A model generated the notes under the pieces. The model searched no databases. It was not told the origin of the DNA and was given only the letters and a program-made list of their open reading frames with translations. 64,000 nt of DNA from Acidobacteriota bacterium (GTDB taxonomy: Bacteria; Acidobacteriota; Vicinamibacteria; Vicinamibacterales; Vicinamibacteraceae), in contig JADLFL010000014.1 of the NCBI GenBank assembly GCA_020845575.1, positions 38,391 through 102,390 on the forward strand, given 5' to 3'. The position numbers and the translations under genes are program-made. Below are positions 54,718 to 62,512 of this stretch, in pieces. Position 1 is the stretch's first letter, and each line of letters opens with the position of its first letter.

Positions 54718-54999
54718 ACAGTCAATGGGCGGCCTGGCCCGGAGGGCCGACCCGACCTCTGCCACGAGGCCGACAGAGGAAGACGCCCTAAAGGATTTGG
54801 CTGTAAGTTAACATAATGTGTATTATCGGACTCTAGGCATAAAGCTAATCTTTGCGCCTGTTGAAGCCCTGTGTGGATGTTGTTGTGTGGTTCGCCCTAA
54901 CGCCACCGGCCGCGACAGTTGGCGACGGCCACGACTTCTGGAATGATCGTCTGACTGAACGGGTCGCCCTCGTCGGCTGGCCTGGCCGACACGACCCGC
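54718..54999. other. AT-rich intergenic region between parB and lptFG
   Basis: 282 bases. A short GGCCC/GGGCC hairpin (54736-54748) follows parB. The region then turns AT-rich, which stands out in this genome, and holds the dif-like site at 54806-54833. A possible 60-codon frame (54852-55034) has no family likeness and overlaps lptFG, so I did not call it. No Shine-Dalgarno sequence precedes the lptFG ATG. Confidence 0.5.
54806..54833 (-). other. dif: Candidate dif site (XerC/XerD recombination site)
   Basis: Read on the minus strand, the 28 bases divide as 11+6+11. The right arm TTATGTTAACT matches the E. coli XerD arm TTATGTTAAAT at 10 of 11 and the B. subtilis arm TTATGTAAACT at 10 of 11. 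The centre is TACACA (E. coli TGTATA, B. subtilis TATATA). The left arm GAGTCCGATAA keeps the inner ATAA of the E. coli XerC arm and TCC of the B. subtilis one. A tyrosine recombinase gene lies 2.6 kb away. dif marks the replication terminus, where Xer resolves chromosome dimers. Confidence 0.72.
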
Positions 55000-57396
55000 A
55001 TGCTGCGCACGCTCGATCGCTACATCATCCGTGAGACCCTCGCGCCGTTCGGGCTGACGCTGCTCATCCTGACGTTCGTGCTCCAGATCCCCACGATCAT
55101 GGACGTCGCCGAAGGACTCATCGCCAAGGGCGTGACGCTGCCGACCATCGGGCAGATCCTCCTGACGCTCCTGCCCTCGTCGCTGGCCCTGACCATCCCC
55201 ATCAGCCTCCTCGTGGGTCTCCTGATGGCGCTCGGACGACTGTCGGCCGACCGCGAGGCCGTGGCCATGCAGGCGTGCGGCGTCAGCCTCTACCGGATCC
55301 TGCGACCCGTGCTCCTGATGGCACTGGTCGGCACGGCCGTCACGGCCTGGATCATGGTCGACGCCATGCCGCGGGCCAATCAGGCCTTCCGGACCATCAC
55401 CTTCCGGATCGTCCAGGCCAAGGCCGAGGGTGACGTCAAACCACGGGTGTTCTTCACCGAGTTCCCGAACCTCGTCCTGTACGTCCGTGACGTGCCGCCC
55501 AATACCAGGGGCTGGAAGGGCGTCTTCCTCGCAGACACCCGCAATCCGGGCGAGCCGCAGCTCCTCACGGCCGAGAGCGGCCATTTCGTCCTGGATCCCG
55601 GGCAGCGCCGCGTCGACCTCATCCTCGAAGACGGCATCCTGCACCGCTCGCAGACCGACACGCCGGCGCAGTACGAGCTGCAGCAGTTCGGGTCGCTGAC
55701 CGTCCAGCTCGACCCTGAGACAGTGTTCCCACGGCAGAGCCTGGCCAAGGGCGACAACGAGCTGACCATCCCGGAGCTGCGCGCCAAGGCGGCGGAGCTG
55801 CGCGGTCAAGGGCTGTCTGCCCACAACCCGATCATGGCGATTCAGCGCAAGTACACCATTCCGGTGGCCTGCCTCGTCTTCGGGCTGATTGCGCTCGTGC
55901 TCGGCATCACGCACCGCAAGGACGGCAAGAACGCCGGGTTCGTGATCGGCATCGGCGTGGTGCTCGTGTACTACGTGCTGATGTACATGGGCGAGGCCCT
56001 CGCCAAAGGCCAGAAGGTGCCCGCCGACCTCGCCCTCTGGATCCCCAACATCGTCCTCGGCTCGGCGGGGCTGGTGCTGCTCGTGCTGAAGACGCGCGGC
56101 TACGAGTTCTCCCCGTCGATCAGGATCCCGGTACCGGCGCGCGTGGCCGCGTGGTTCTCACGCCGCAGCGCCGCAGACGCACCGGCCGGCGACACGACGC
56201 CCGACAAGGCGGCCGAGGCCTGGACGACAGCCGGGCGCGCGCGAAAGCCAGGCGCCAACCAGGTGGTGATCGTCATCAAGGTGCCGCAGGGGATTCTCCC
56301 CTCCTTCAACATCCTCGATCGCTACCTGAGCCGGATCTACCTGCGCGTCTTCGGCGTGACGTTCCTCGGGATGCTGGCGGTGTTCTACATCGCCATCTTC
56401 ACCGACTACAGCGAGTACCTCTTCAAGGGCCGGACGACGGGGGGATTGCTCCTGAGCTTCTTCGCGTACTCGACGCCGCAGTACATCTACTACATCACCG
56501 CGCTGGCGGCGCTCGTCGGCACGCTGGTCACCGTGGGCCTGCTCACGAGGACGAGTGAGCTGACGGTCATGCAGGCGTGCGGCGTGTCGCTGTATCGCGC
56601 CACGGTCCCGATGCTGCTGTTCGGGTTGCTCTGGAGCGCGGTGCTCTTCGGCATGGAGCAGAGCATCCTCGCGGCGTCGAACCGGCGGGCGGAGGAACTG
56701 CGCGCGCTCATCCGCAGCGGCGTGGCACGCACGTACGGCCTGGCCAGCCGCCAGTGGATGGCGGGCAGTCATGGCCAGTTGTACCACTACGGCCGTTTCG
56801 ACCCCGGTGCGCAGCGGCTCGAGGACTTCACCGTCTACACCTTCGGGTCGCGGGGCTGGAACATCGTCGGTCGCACGTACGCACGCGTGGCCACGAACAT
56901 GAACGACACGACATGGCGCGCCGACCTGGGATGGCAGCGCACGTTCGGCGACAAGAATGCCGTGACGCAGTTCACGGTCTTCCCCACGCAGACCATCGCG
57001 CTCGATCCGCCGGCGTACTTCGGCGTCGAGGAACCGGAGGCCGTCCTCGCCGAGCGCCTCAAGGTGCCGCAGTTGCGCACGCACATCGCCGAACTGGAGA
57101 AGGCCGGCTACAGCACCATTCCGCTGCAGGTGGCCTTGCACAGGAAGATCGCGTTCCCGTTCATCACCGTGATCATGACGCTCATCGCCATCCCCTTCGG
57201 CGTCACCACCGGACGCAAGGGCACGATGTTCGGCATCGGCATCGGCATCGCCCTGGCCATCCTCTACTGGACCACCCAGAGCTTCTTTGCCGCCGTCGGT
57301 AGCGCCGGTGTGCTGGCTCCCCCGCTCGCCGCCTGGGCCCCGAACATTCTCTTCATCGCCATCGCCACCTATCTGGTCGCCAGCGCCCGCACGTGA
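55000..57396 (+). CDS. Fused LptF-LptG LPS export permease
   Basis: 798 residues containing two full LptF/LptG-type units. Unit one (about 1-370) has MLRTLDRYIIRETLAPFGL, a coupling-helix motif MQACGVSLYR at residue 90, a periplasmic jellyroll and three C-terminal helices. A Pro/Ala linker (about 370-430) leads to unit two (FNILDRYLSRIYLRVFGV), with a second MQACGVSLYR at 524, a second jellyroll and three helices. In most bacteria LptF and LptG are separate proteins that pair over an LptB dimer. Here the pair is a single chain. It is 166 bases from the dif-like site. Confidence 0.9.
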   Translation: MLRTLDRYIIRETLAPFGLTLLILTFVLQIPTIMDVAEGLIAKGVTLPTIGQILLTLLPSSLALTIPISLLVGLLMALGRLSADREAVAMQACGVSLYRILRPVLLMALVGTAVTAWIMVDAMPRANQAFRTITFRIVQAKAEGDVKPRVFFTEFPNLVLYVRDVPPNTRGWKGVFLADTRNPGEPQLLTAESGHFVLDPGQRRVDLILEDGILHRSQTDTPAQYELQQFGSLTVQLDPETVFPRQSLAKGDNELTIPELRAKAAELRGQGLSAHNPIMAIQRKYTIPVACLVFGLIALVLGITHRKDGKNAGFVIGIGVVLVYYVLMYMGEALAKGQKVPADLALWIPNIVLGSAGLVLLVLKTRGYEFSPSIRIPVPARVAAWFSRRSAADAPAGDTTPDKAAEAWTTAGRARKPGANQVVIVIKVPQGILPSFNILDRYLSRIYLRVFGVTFLGMLAVFYIAIFTDYSEYLFKGRTTGGLLLSFFAYSTPQYIYYITALAALVGTLVTVGLLTRTSELTVMQACGVSLYRATVPMLLFGLLWSAVLFGMEQSILAASNRRAEELRALIRSGVARTYGLASRQWMAGSHGQLYHYGRFDPGAQRLEDFTVYTFGSRGWNIVGRTYARVATNMNDTTWRADLGWQRTFGDKNAVTQFTVFPTQTIALDPPAYFGVEEPEAVLAERLKVPQLRTHIAELEKAGYSTIPLQVALHRKIAFPFITVIMTLIAIPFGVTTGRKGTMFGIGIGIALAILYWTTQSFFAAVGSAGVLAPPLAAWAPNILFIAIATYLVASART

Positions 57397-57421
57397 CCCG
57401 TCCGTCCTCCTTCTGCCCTCG

Positions 57422-58333
57422 TCAGCTGCGCGGATGGTGGGCGTCGTAGAGACGCTTGAGGCGGGCTTCGAGCACGTGCGTGTAGATCTGCGTCGTGGAG
57501 AGCGCGGCGTGTCCGAGCATCATCTGGATCGCACGGAGATCCGCACCGCGATCGAGCAGATGCGTGGCGAAGGAATGCCGCAGCACGTGCGGCGACACGC
57601 CGGTCGTGACGCCGGCCTTCAGGGCATACGCTTTCAACAACTTCCAGAACCCGACGCGCGTGAGCGCCGCGATTCCGCGGCCGCTCGGAAACAGCCACGG
57701 TGACGAGCGACCTTTCGTGAGGGCCGCGCGGCCGTCGGAGAGGTAGGCCTCGAGTGCCGCGATCGCCTGCTCCCCCACGGGCACGATTCGCTGCTTGTCG
57801 CCCTTGCCGATGCACGTGAGATAGCCGGCATCGAGGTTCACGTCAGACGGGCGGAGCGACACGAGCTCGGAGACGCGAAGTCCCGTGGCATACAGCACGT
57901 CGAGCAACGCCCTGTCCCGCCTGCCCCTCGGTGTCGTCAGGTCCGGTGCGGCCAGGAGCGCATCGACCTCGTCGAGCGACAGGTAGCGCGGCAATTCGCG
58001 CCAGGCGCGAGGCGGCCGCAAATCTTCCGCCGGGTTGGCCGCGATGGCGCGTCCGATCAGGAGATGCCTGTAGAACCCTCGCACACCGGCCACCATGCGG
58101 GCGACCGAGCGTGGCGAGTATCCTTCCGCCATCAAGCGCCGGACGAACGCCTCGAGGTCGTGGAGCGTCAACGCGTCAGGCGTGGTGCCCCTGCCGGCAG
58201 CGAAGCGCGCCAGGTGCAGCAGGTCGCGACTGTAGCTCTCGACAGACAGTGGCTGCAGGCGACGCACGACGCGCAGGTGATCGAGGTAGGCGTCGATACG
58301 CGCATCGGAGCGCACGGAAGCGTCGTCGGTCAC
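57422..58333 (-). CDS. xerD: Tyrosine recombinase XerD/XerC
   Basis: 303 residues, a typical Xer length. The N-terminal core-binding domain (about 10-95) is followed by the catalytic domain with R153 (ATGLRVSEL), the beta-hairpin Lys in GKGDKQRIVPV, H249 and R252 (HVLRHSFATHL), H275 (LGHAALSTTQIY) and nucleophile Y284. Xer recombinases resolve chromosome dimers at dif. The length and motifs fit XerD slightly better than XerC; I cannot settle which. TATGAT lies 10 bases before the GTG start. The candidate dif is 2.6 kb away. Confidence 0.92.
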   Translation of the reverse strand: MTDDASVRSDARIDAYLDHLRVVRRLQPLSVESYSRDLLHLARFAAGRGTTPDALTLHDLEAFVRRLMAEGYSPRSVARMVAGVRGFYRHLLIGRAIAANPAEDLRPPRAWRELPRYLSLDEVDALLAAPDLTTPRGRRDRALLDVLYATGLRVSELVSLRPSDVNLDAGYLTCIGKGDKQRIVPVGEQAIAALEAYLSDGRAALTKGRSSPWLFPSGRGIAALTRVGFWKLLKAYALKAGVTTGVSPHVLRHSFATHLLDRGADLRAIQMMLGHAALSTTQIYTHVLEARLKRLYDAHHPRS

Positions 58334-58343
58334 GGCTCAGGGC

Positions 58344-58349
58344 ATCATA
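58344..58349 (-). promoter_or_regulatory. -10-like box of xerD
   Basis: On the minus strand TATGAT (five of six matches) ends 10 bases before the GTG start at 58333. The gap holds no Shine-Dalgarno sequence, so a leader of about 3-4 bases is predicted. There is no clear -35. Confidence 0.4.
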
Positions 58350-58401
58350 CGTAGAACCGTTTCGAAGACCTATCTGAGTTCCGCAGTTCCTGGAGCACAC
58401 A

Positions 58402-59091
58402 TTGGCACCGATGATCGAGATTCGCAACCTGTCCAAGTCGTACAAGACCCGCGCCGGTGAAACGTGGGTGCTGCGACGCATCGACCTCGACATCACGGAT
58501 GGCGAGTTCGTCACGATCATGGGGCCGAGCGGGGCGGGCAAATCCACCTTGTTGTCGATCATGGGGCTCTACGACCACGCGTGGACGGGCAGCTACGTCC
58601 TGAAGGGAGAGCCGGTGCACGCCAGGTCGGCGCGGGAACGGGCGGCGCTCAACCAGCGGCACATCGGCTTCGTGTTCCAGCAGTTCCACCTGCTCGACGA
58701 CCTCACCGTGGCCGAGAACCTCGACATCCCGCTCTCCTATCGCGACGTCCCGCGGTCCGAGCGCCAGGCGCTGGTAGCCGACATGCTCGACCGCTTCCAC
58801 ATGGTCGGCAAGAAGGATCTCTTCCCGAATCAGCTCAGCGGCGGACAGCAGCAACTCGTGGCCGTGGCCCGCGCCATCATCGCCAAGCCGTCGGTGCTGC
58901 TTGCCGACGAACCGACCGGCAACCTGCACAGCGATCAGGGCCGCGAGATCATGGAACTGTTCCGCCAACTGAACGAGGCCGGCACGACGATCGTCCAGGT
59001 CACGCACTCGGACGTCAACGCCGCCTACGGCCATCGCACGATCCGCTTGCGCGACGGCTGGATGGAGGACGAGAACGGCGCGATTCCATAG
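58402..59091 (+). CDS. ABC transporter ATP-binding protein, LolD/MacB family
   Basis: 229 residues. Walker A is GPSGAGKST (K47), the Q loop is FVFQQFHLLDDLTV, the signature is LSGGQQQLVAVARA and Walker B is [11 protein letters not shown]. This is the LolD/MacB/FtsE-like class that drives lipoprotein release or efflux. TTG at 58402 has GGAG 6 bases upstream; ATG at 58411 would sit 15 bases from it. No permease gene is adjacent; a toxin-antitoxin pair follows and a second LolD-like ATPase lies at 61768. Confidence 0.9.
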   Translation: MAPMIEIRNLSKSYKTRAGETWVLRRIDLDITDGEFVTIMGPSGAGKSTLLSIMGLYDHAWTGSYVLKGEPVHARSARERAALNQRHIGFVFQQFHLLDDLTVAENLDIPLSYRDVPRSERQALVADMLDRFHMVGKKDLFPNQLSGGQQQLVAVARAIIAKPSVLLADEPTGNLHSDQGREIMELFRQLNEAGTTIVQVTHSDVNAAYGHRTIRLRDGWMEDENGAIP

Positions 59092-59102
59092 GGACAGGGA
59101 CA

Positions 59103-59510
59103 ATGGAAGCCGCCCTCGCCTATCCGACCGGCCGCTACCCGGCCGTCACCGCACCCGATCTGACGGCGCGGGATACGCGCGAGCGGTTGTCGGGGGCGGC
59201 GCTTCGAGGGTTCTTCAACATCATGGCGCGCTGGCAGGTGCGCGACGAGGATGCGCGCGTGCTGCTGGGCGGCGTCAGCAACGGCCCGTTCTACGAGATG
59301 AAGCGCCAGCCCGATCGCACGCTCGACACCGATCGGCTCACGCGCGTCTCGTATCTCGTAGGCATCTACAAGGCCCTCCACATCCTGCACGGCGAGGCGC
59401 TCGCCGACCAGTGGGTGCACCTCCCCAACACGAACCCCATCTTCGCCGGCGAGACGCCGCTGGCCTACATGCGCCGCGGCGGCCTGCCGGCCATGCAGAC
59501 CATCAGATGA
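59103..59510 (+). CDS. Xre/MbcA/ParS-type antitoxin (DUF2384)
   Basis: 135 residues. A degenerate Xre-like helix-turn-helix is followed by the DUF2384 toxin-binding domain. Landmarks are RLTRVSYLVGIYKALHILHGE, given here up to 20 residues as RLTRVSYLVGIYKALHIL, and WVHLPNTNPIFAGETPLAYM. This matches MbcA/ParS antitoxins paired with RES-domain toxins. It probably represses the pair and neutralises the toxin. Its start is 12 bases after the ABC ATPase gene. Its stop overlaps the toxin start (ATGA). Confidence 0.86.
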   Translation: MEAALAYPTGRYPAVTAPDLTARDTRERLSGAALRGFFNIMARWQVRDEDARVLLGGVSNGPFYEMKRQPDRTLDTDRLTRVSYLVGIYKALHILHGEALADQWVHLPNTNPIFAGETPLAYMRRGGLPAMQTIR

Positions 59511-60226
59511 CTCCTCGACGCGCGTCGCGCGGGATGACATCCCCGCCGGCTCGTCTCGTCCGCCAGGTCGACACGCATCGTCTCGTGCCCTCGTGTCATC
59601 GCCGGAAGGGCGACAGCGTCCTCGTGGACATCGCAGACGATGACGCGCACCTGCGGGCGCTGTTCGAGCTCGATAGCGCCACGAACGACCGCCTGCTCGC
59701 CGGCGCGCACCTGCTGCCCGGCATCGGCCTCGATGAACTGGTCGCCGGCGTGCCGAATGCCATTGTCGTGAATGCCTCGTTCTGCCACGCGCACCCGCTA
59801 GGCGCGCGATTCAGCAGTCCCGACCGCGGCGCGTGGTATGCGGGGTTCGAACTCGCCATGTCGCAGGCAGAAGTGGCCTTTCACAAGTCGGTGCAGCTGG
59901 CCGAGATCGGACGTTTCGAGGACTCGATCACGTACGACGACTACCTGGCCGACTGCAGCGGCAGCTTTCACGATCTGCGCACCACCCGCGCGTTCCAAAC
60001 GTGCCTCGCGCCGGACAGTTACGAGGCGTCACAGGCGCTTGCCGAGCGTCTGCTGCACACCGGCTCGCTGGGTGTCGTGTACCCGAGTGTCAGGAAGGCC
60101 GGCGGCACCTGCCTCGCCTGCTTCCGGCCTGCAGTTGTCGGGCACGTACGGCTGGCGAACACCTACCGCTTCACGTGGCACGGCACACCGCGCCCGGAAA
60201 TTCGCATCGAGAAACCGCGGCACTGA
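59507..60226 (+). CDS. RES-domain toxin (MbcT/ParT-like NAD-consuming)
   Basis: 239 residues. The RES domain shows an N-terminal HRLVPSCHRRKGD, the core ARFSSPDRGAWYAGFELAM with Arg, Tyr and Ser/Glu positions expected in the fold, and a C-terminal CLACFRPAVVGHV. RES toxins such as MbcT phosphorolyse NAD+; others ADP-ribosylate targets. A 239-residue length is on the long side, within the range of RES proteins. It is coupled to the antitoxin by ATGA. ATG at 59507 is chosen for this overlap; ATG at 59534 is a shorter option. Confidence 0.84.
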   Translation: MTPRRASRGMTSPPARLVRQVDTHRLVPSCHRRKGDSVLVDIADDDAHLRALFELDSATNDRLLAGAHLLPGIGLDELVAGVPNAIVVNASFCHAHPLGARFSSPDRGAWYAGFELAMSQAEVAFHKSVQLAEIGRFEDSITYDDYLADCSGSFHDLRTTRAFQTCLAPDSYEASQALAERLLHTGSLGVVYPSVRKAGGTCLACFRPAVVGHVRLANTYRFTWHGTPRPEIRIEKPRH

Positions 60227-60244
60227 AGGCCGGGCTCGGCCTTC
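60225..60244 (+). terminator. Hairpin at the end of the toxin gene
   Basis: GAAGGCCG and CGGCCTTC form a perfect 8-pair stem with a 4-base loop; the first arm overlaps the toxin stop codon. It is well placed to end the toxin-antitoxin transcript, but no T-tract follows. Confidence 0.4.
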
Positions 60245-60478
60245 GACTCCGCTCAGGCCGCCGTGAGCTGGCCGAGGGGCGGAGACCCGGCTACCGTCAC
60301 TCCCGGCATCCGCTGCATTCCCGGCATTTCTGAGGATGGGACGCGGCGTCCCACAAGCGGACACTGCTCTCGCGCCCTGAACCGCCACGCCAGCACACGT
60401 CAGTTCGAGATTTGTTCCGCTTTTCACCAGAGTACCGCTCGATCGCCGCGTGGCCGGCTTCTTGCCACACTGGTTGCC
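60227..60478. other. Intergenic region before the efflux adaptor gene
   Basis: 252 bases. The left half holds the toxin hairpin, then a GCTCA/TGAGC pair at 60251-60268 and CCCGGCAT twice (60303 and 60321 region); its style resembles dispersed extragenic repeats. The right half is less structured, AT-richer around 60410-60430, and ends with a -24/-12-like site. I saw no small gene. Confidence 0.4.
60451..60466 (+). promoter_or_regulatory. Candidate sigma-54 (-24/-12) promoter of the efflux module
   Basis: TGGCCGG, four bases and TTGCC place the invariant GG and GC exactly 10 bases apart, as in TGGCACG-N4-TTGCW. Nine of twelve consensus positions match. The predicted start is near 60477, two bases before the GTG at 60479, so the mRNA would be leaderless. 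RpoN and a sigma-54 activator are both encoded in this window. Confidence 0.38.
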
Positions 60479-61735
60479 GTGGTAGACGTCCCACTCTCTC
60501 CAACCGAACGTCGTCGACGCCGTCTTCGGAAGCTGCGCGTGCCTGCGCTCGTCTCGATCCTGATGCTCGTGGGCGGCGTCGCCGTGATGCGGATGGCACC
60601 CGCCGCGCCATCGGTCGACGCCGGGCCGCTCTGGTTCGACAACGTCCAGCGTGGCGAACTCGTGCGCGAAGTGCGCGGCACGGGCACGCTGGTGCCGGTC
60701 GATACCGCCTGGATCGCCGCATCGACGGACGGCCGCGTTGCGCGGATCGTCCTCCGCCCGGGCGCGCAGGTCGAGCCCGACGATGTGATTCTGCAGTTGG
60801 ATAATCCGCGCCTCGAGCAGGAGGTGGTGGATACGCGCCTGCAGCTCGCGGCCGCCCAAGCGCGTCTCCGCCGCGCCGACGCAGACGCGACCACGTCGCT
60901 GCTCGCGCAGGAAGCCCTCCTCGCCCAGACCGAAGCGAGCTTCGAAGAAGCGAAGGCAGACGCCGAAGCCGACGAGGTCCTGCTCAAGGATGGACTGGTC
61001 TCTGAACTCCAGCACCGTCGCTCCTCGTCAAAGACCAGGGCCCTGCAGACGCAGGTGGCCGCCGAACGCAAGCGCCTCGACGTAGGCACGCGCATGCGTC
61101 CGTCGCAGCTCGCCGAGCAGCAGGCCGAAGTGGATCGCATGCGCGCACTCCTCTCGCTCAAGCAGGCACAACTCGGACAGCTGCACGTCCGCGCGGGCAT
61201 GCGAGGCGTGCTGCAGGCGGTACCGGTGGAAGTCGGCTGCCAGGTGACCGCGGGTACCAACGTCGCGCGCGTGGCCGATCCGGCGCAGCTCAAGGCGCAG
61301 GTCCGCGTGCCGGAAACACAGGCCCGCGACGTGCAGATCGGTCAGGTGGCGCGTGTCGACACGCGCAACGGCTTCGCCGAGGGACACGTCTCGCGCGTGG
61401 ATCCGGCCGCCGTGTCTGGCACGGTGCTGGTGGACATCAGCTTCTCCGGCGACCTGCCGCGCGGCGTGCGCCCCGACCTCTCGGTGGACGGCATCGTCGA
61501 GATCGAACGGCTGGCCGACGTGCTGTACGTGGCGCGGCCGTCCAACGGGCAGGAAGGCGGCACGATCAGCGTCTTCCAGGTGGCGGCCGACGGCATGGCC
61601 GAGCGGCGGCAGGTGAAGCTCGGCAAGGGCTCCGTGCGCCACATCCAGATTCTCGAGGGCCTGCGCGAAGGCGATCGCGTCGTGCTCTCCGACATGTCGG
61701 CCTGGGATCAGGTCGATCGCCTGCAGATCAAGTAG
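60479..61735 (+). CDS. Efflux membrane-fusion/adaptor protein (HlyD/MacA-like)
   Basis: 418 residues from GTG at 60479. A basic N-terminus and one membrane helix (VPALVSILMLVGGVAVMRMA) anchor it in the inner membrane. A lipoyl-like half domain (GTLVPVDTAWIAASTDGRV), a coiled-coil hairpin (about 110-230, with many Ala, Gln and Glu) and beta-barrel domains follow. C-terminal segments such as GQVARVDTRNGFAEGHVSRV and ILEGLREGDRVVLS are typical. It would link an ABC exporter to an outer-membrane channel. The frame is open further upstream, but the codons are shadow-like there. Confidence 0.85.
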   Translation: MVDVPLSPTERRRRRLRKLRVPALVSILMLVGGVAVMRMAPAAPSVDAGPLWFDNVQRGELVREVRGTGTLVPVDTAWIAASTDGRVARIVLRPGAQVEPDDVILQLDNPRLEQEVVDTRLQLAAAQARLRRADADATTSLLAQEALLAQTEASFEEAKADAEADEVLLKDGLVSELQHRRSSSKTRALQTQVAAERKRLDVGTRMRPSQLAEQQAEVDRMRALLSLKQAQLGQLHVRAGMRGVLQAVPVEVGCQVTAGTNVARVADPAQLKAQVRVPETQARDVQIGQVARVDTRNGFAEGHVSRVDPAAVSGTVLVDISFSGDLPRGVRPDLSVDGIVEIERLADVLYVARPSNGQEGGTISVFQVAADGMAERRQVKLGKGSVRHIQILEGLREGDRVVLSDMSAWDQVDRLQIK

Positions 61736-61767
61736 GTCAGTCCCGCCCCCGTCCCGGAGAGATGTCC

Positions 61768-62481
61768 ATGTCCCATCCCCTGATCAAGCTCGAAGGCATC
61801 CGCAAGGTGTTCGCAGGCGACGAGATCGAAACCCATGCCCTCGATGGCATCCACCTGTCGATCGACTTCGGCGAGTACGTCGCCATTGCCGGCCCGTCTG
61901 GCTGCGGCAAGTCGACGCTCCTGTCGGTACTCGGCCTCCTCGACACCCCGAGCGATGGGCACTACTGGCTGAACAACCGCCCGGTCGAGAGCCTCTCGGT
62001 GGCCGAGCGGGCGCGAACGCGCAACCGCGAGATCGGGTTCATCTTCCAGAGTTTCAACCTGATCGGCGACCTCACCGTCTACGAGAACGTCGAGCTGCCG
62101 CTCACCTACATGGGCATGTCTGGCGGCGAACGGCGCAAACGCGTCGAGCAGGCCCTCGAACGCGTCGGCATGGGACATCGCGCCCGCCACCTTCCCGGCC
62201 AGCTCTCCGGCGGTCAGCAGCAGCGTGTCGCGGTAGCCCGCGCCGTCGTGACGCAGCCGTCGATCCTGCTGGCCGACGAGCCGACGGGGAACCTCGACTC
62301 ACACAACGGCGAACTCGTGATGCAACTGCTCGCCGAACTGCACCGCGACGGTGCGACGATCTGCATGGTCACGCACGACCCGCGCTACGTCGCGCACGCC
62401 ACCCGCGCGATCCACCTCTTCGACGGCCGCATCGTCTCCGAGGATCACGCGGGCGAAGCCGCCGCCCTCGCGCCCGTGTAG
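61768..62481 (+). CDS. ABC transporter ATP-binding protein, MacB/LolD family
   Basis: 237 residues. Walker A is [10 protein letters not shown] (K48), the Q loop is [18 protein letters not shown], the signature is [14 protein letters not shown] and Walker B is [15 protein letters not shown] at 61768 has GGAGA 7 bases upstream, better than ATG 61762. It follows the adaptor gene by 32 bases. MacB permeases normally carry their own ATPase domain, so the partner here should be a separate LolC/MacB-like permease, not in the window. Confidence 0.92.
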   Translation: MSHPLIKLEGIRKVFAGDEIETHALDGIHLSIDFGEYVAIAGPSGCGKSTLLSVLGLLDTPSDGHYWLNNRPVESLSVAERARTRNREIGFIFQSFNLIGDLTVYENVELPLTYMGMSGGERRKRVEQALERVGMGHRARHLPGQLSGGQQQRVAVARAVVTQPSILLADEPTGNLDSHNGELVMQLLAELHRDGATICMVTHDPRYVAHATRAIHLFDGRIVSEDHAGEAAALAPV

Positions 62482-62512
62482 GAGATCGGAGTCCGGCGTA
62501 GACTCCTCGGTG

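Noticed and set aside
54736..54748. Intrinsic terminator after parB.
   Set aside because: The GGCCC/GGGCC stem has only 5 pairs and no T-tract.
53050..54999. Replication origin near parAB.
   Set aside because: I saw no cluster of DnaA boxes (TTATCCACA), no dnaA, dnaN or gidB, and no canonical parS. The AT-rich element here resembles dif instead.
54852..55034. Possible 60-residue protein between the dif-like site and lptFG.
   Set aside because: It overlaps the lptFG start, has no Shine-Dalgarno sequence and no recognisable features.
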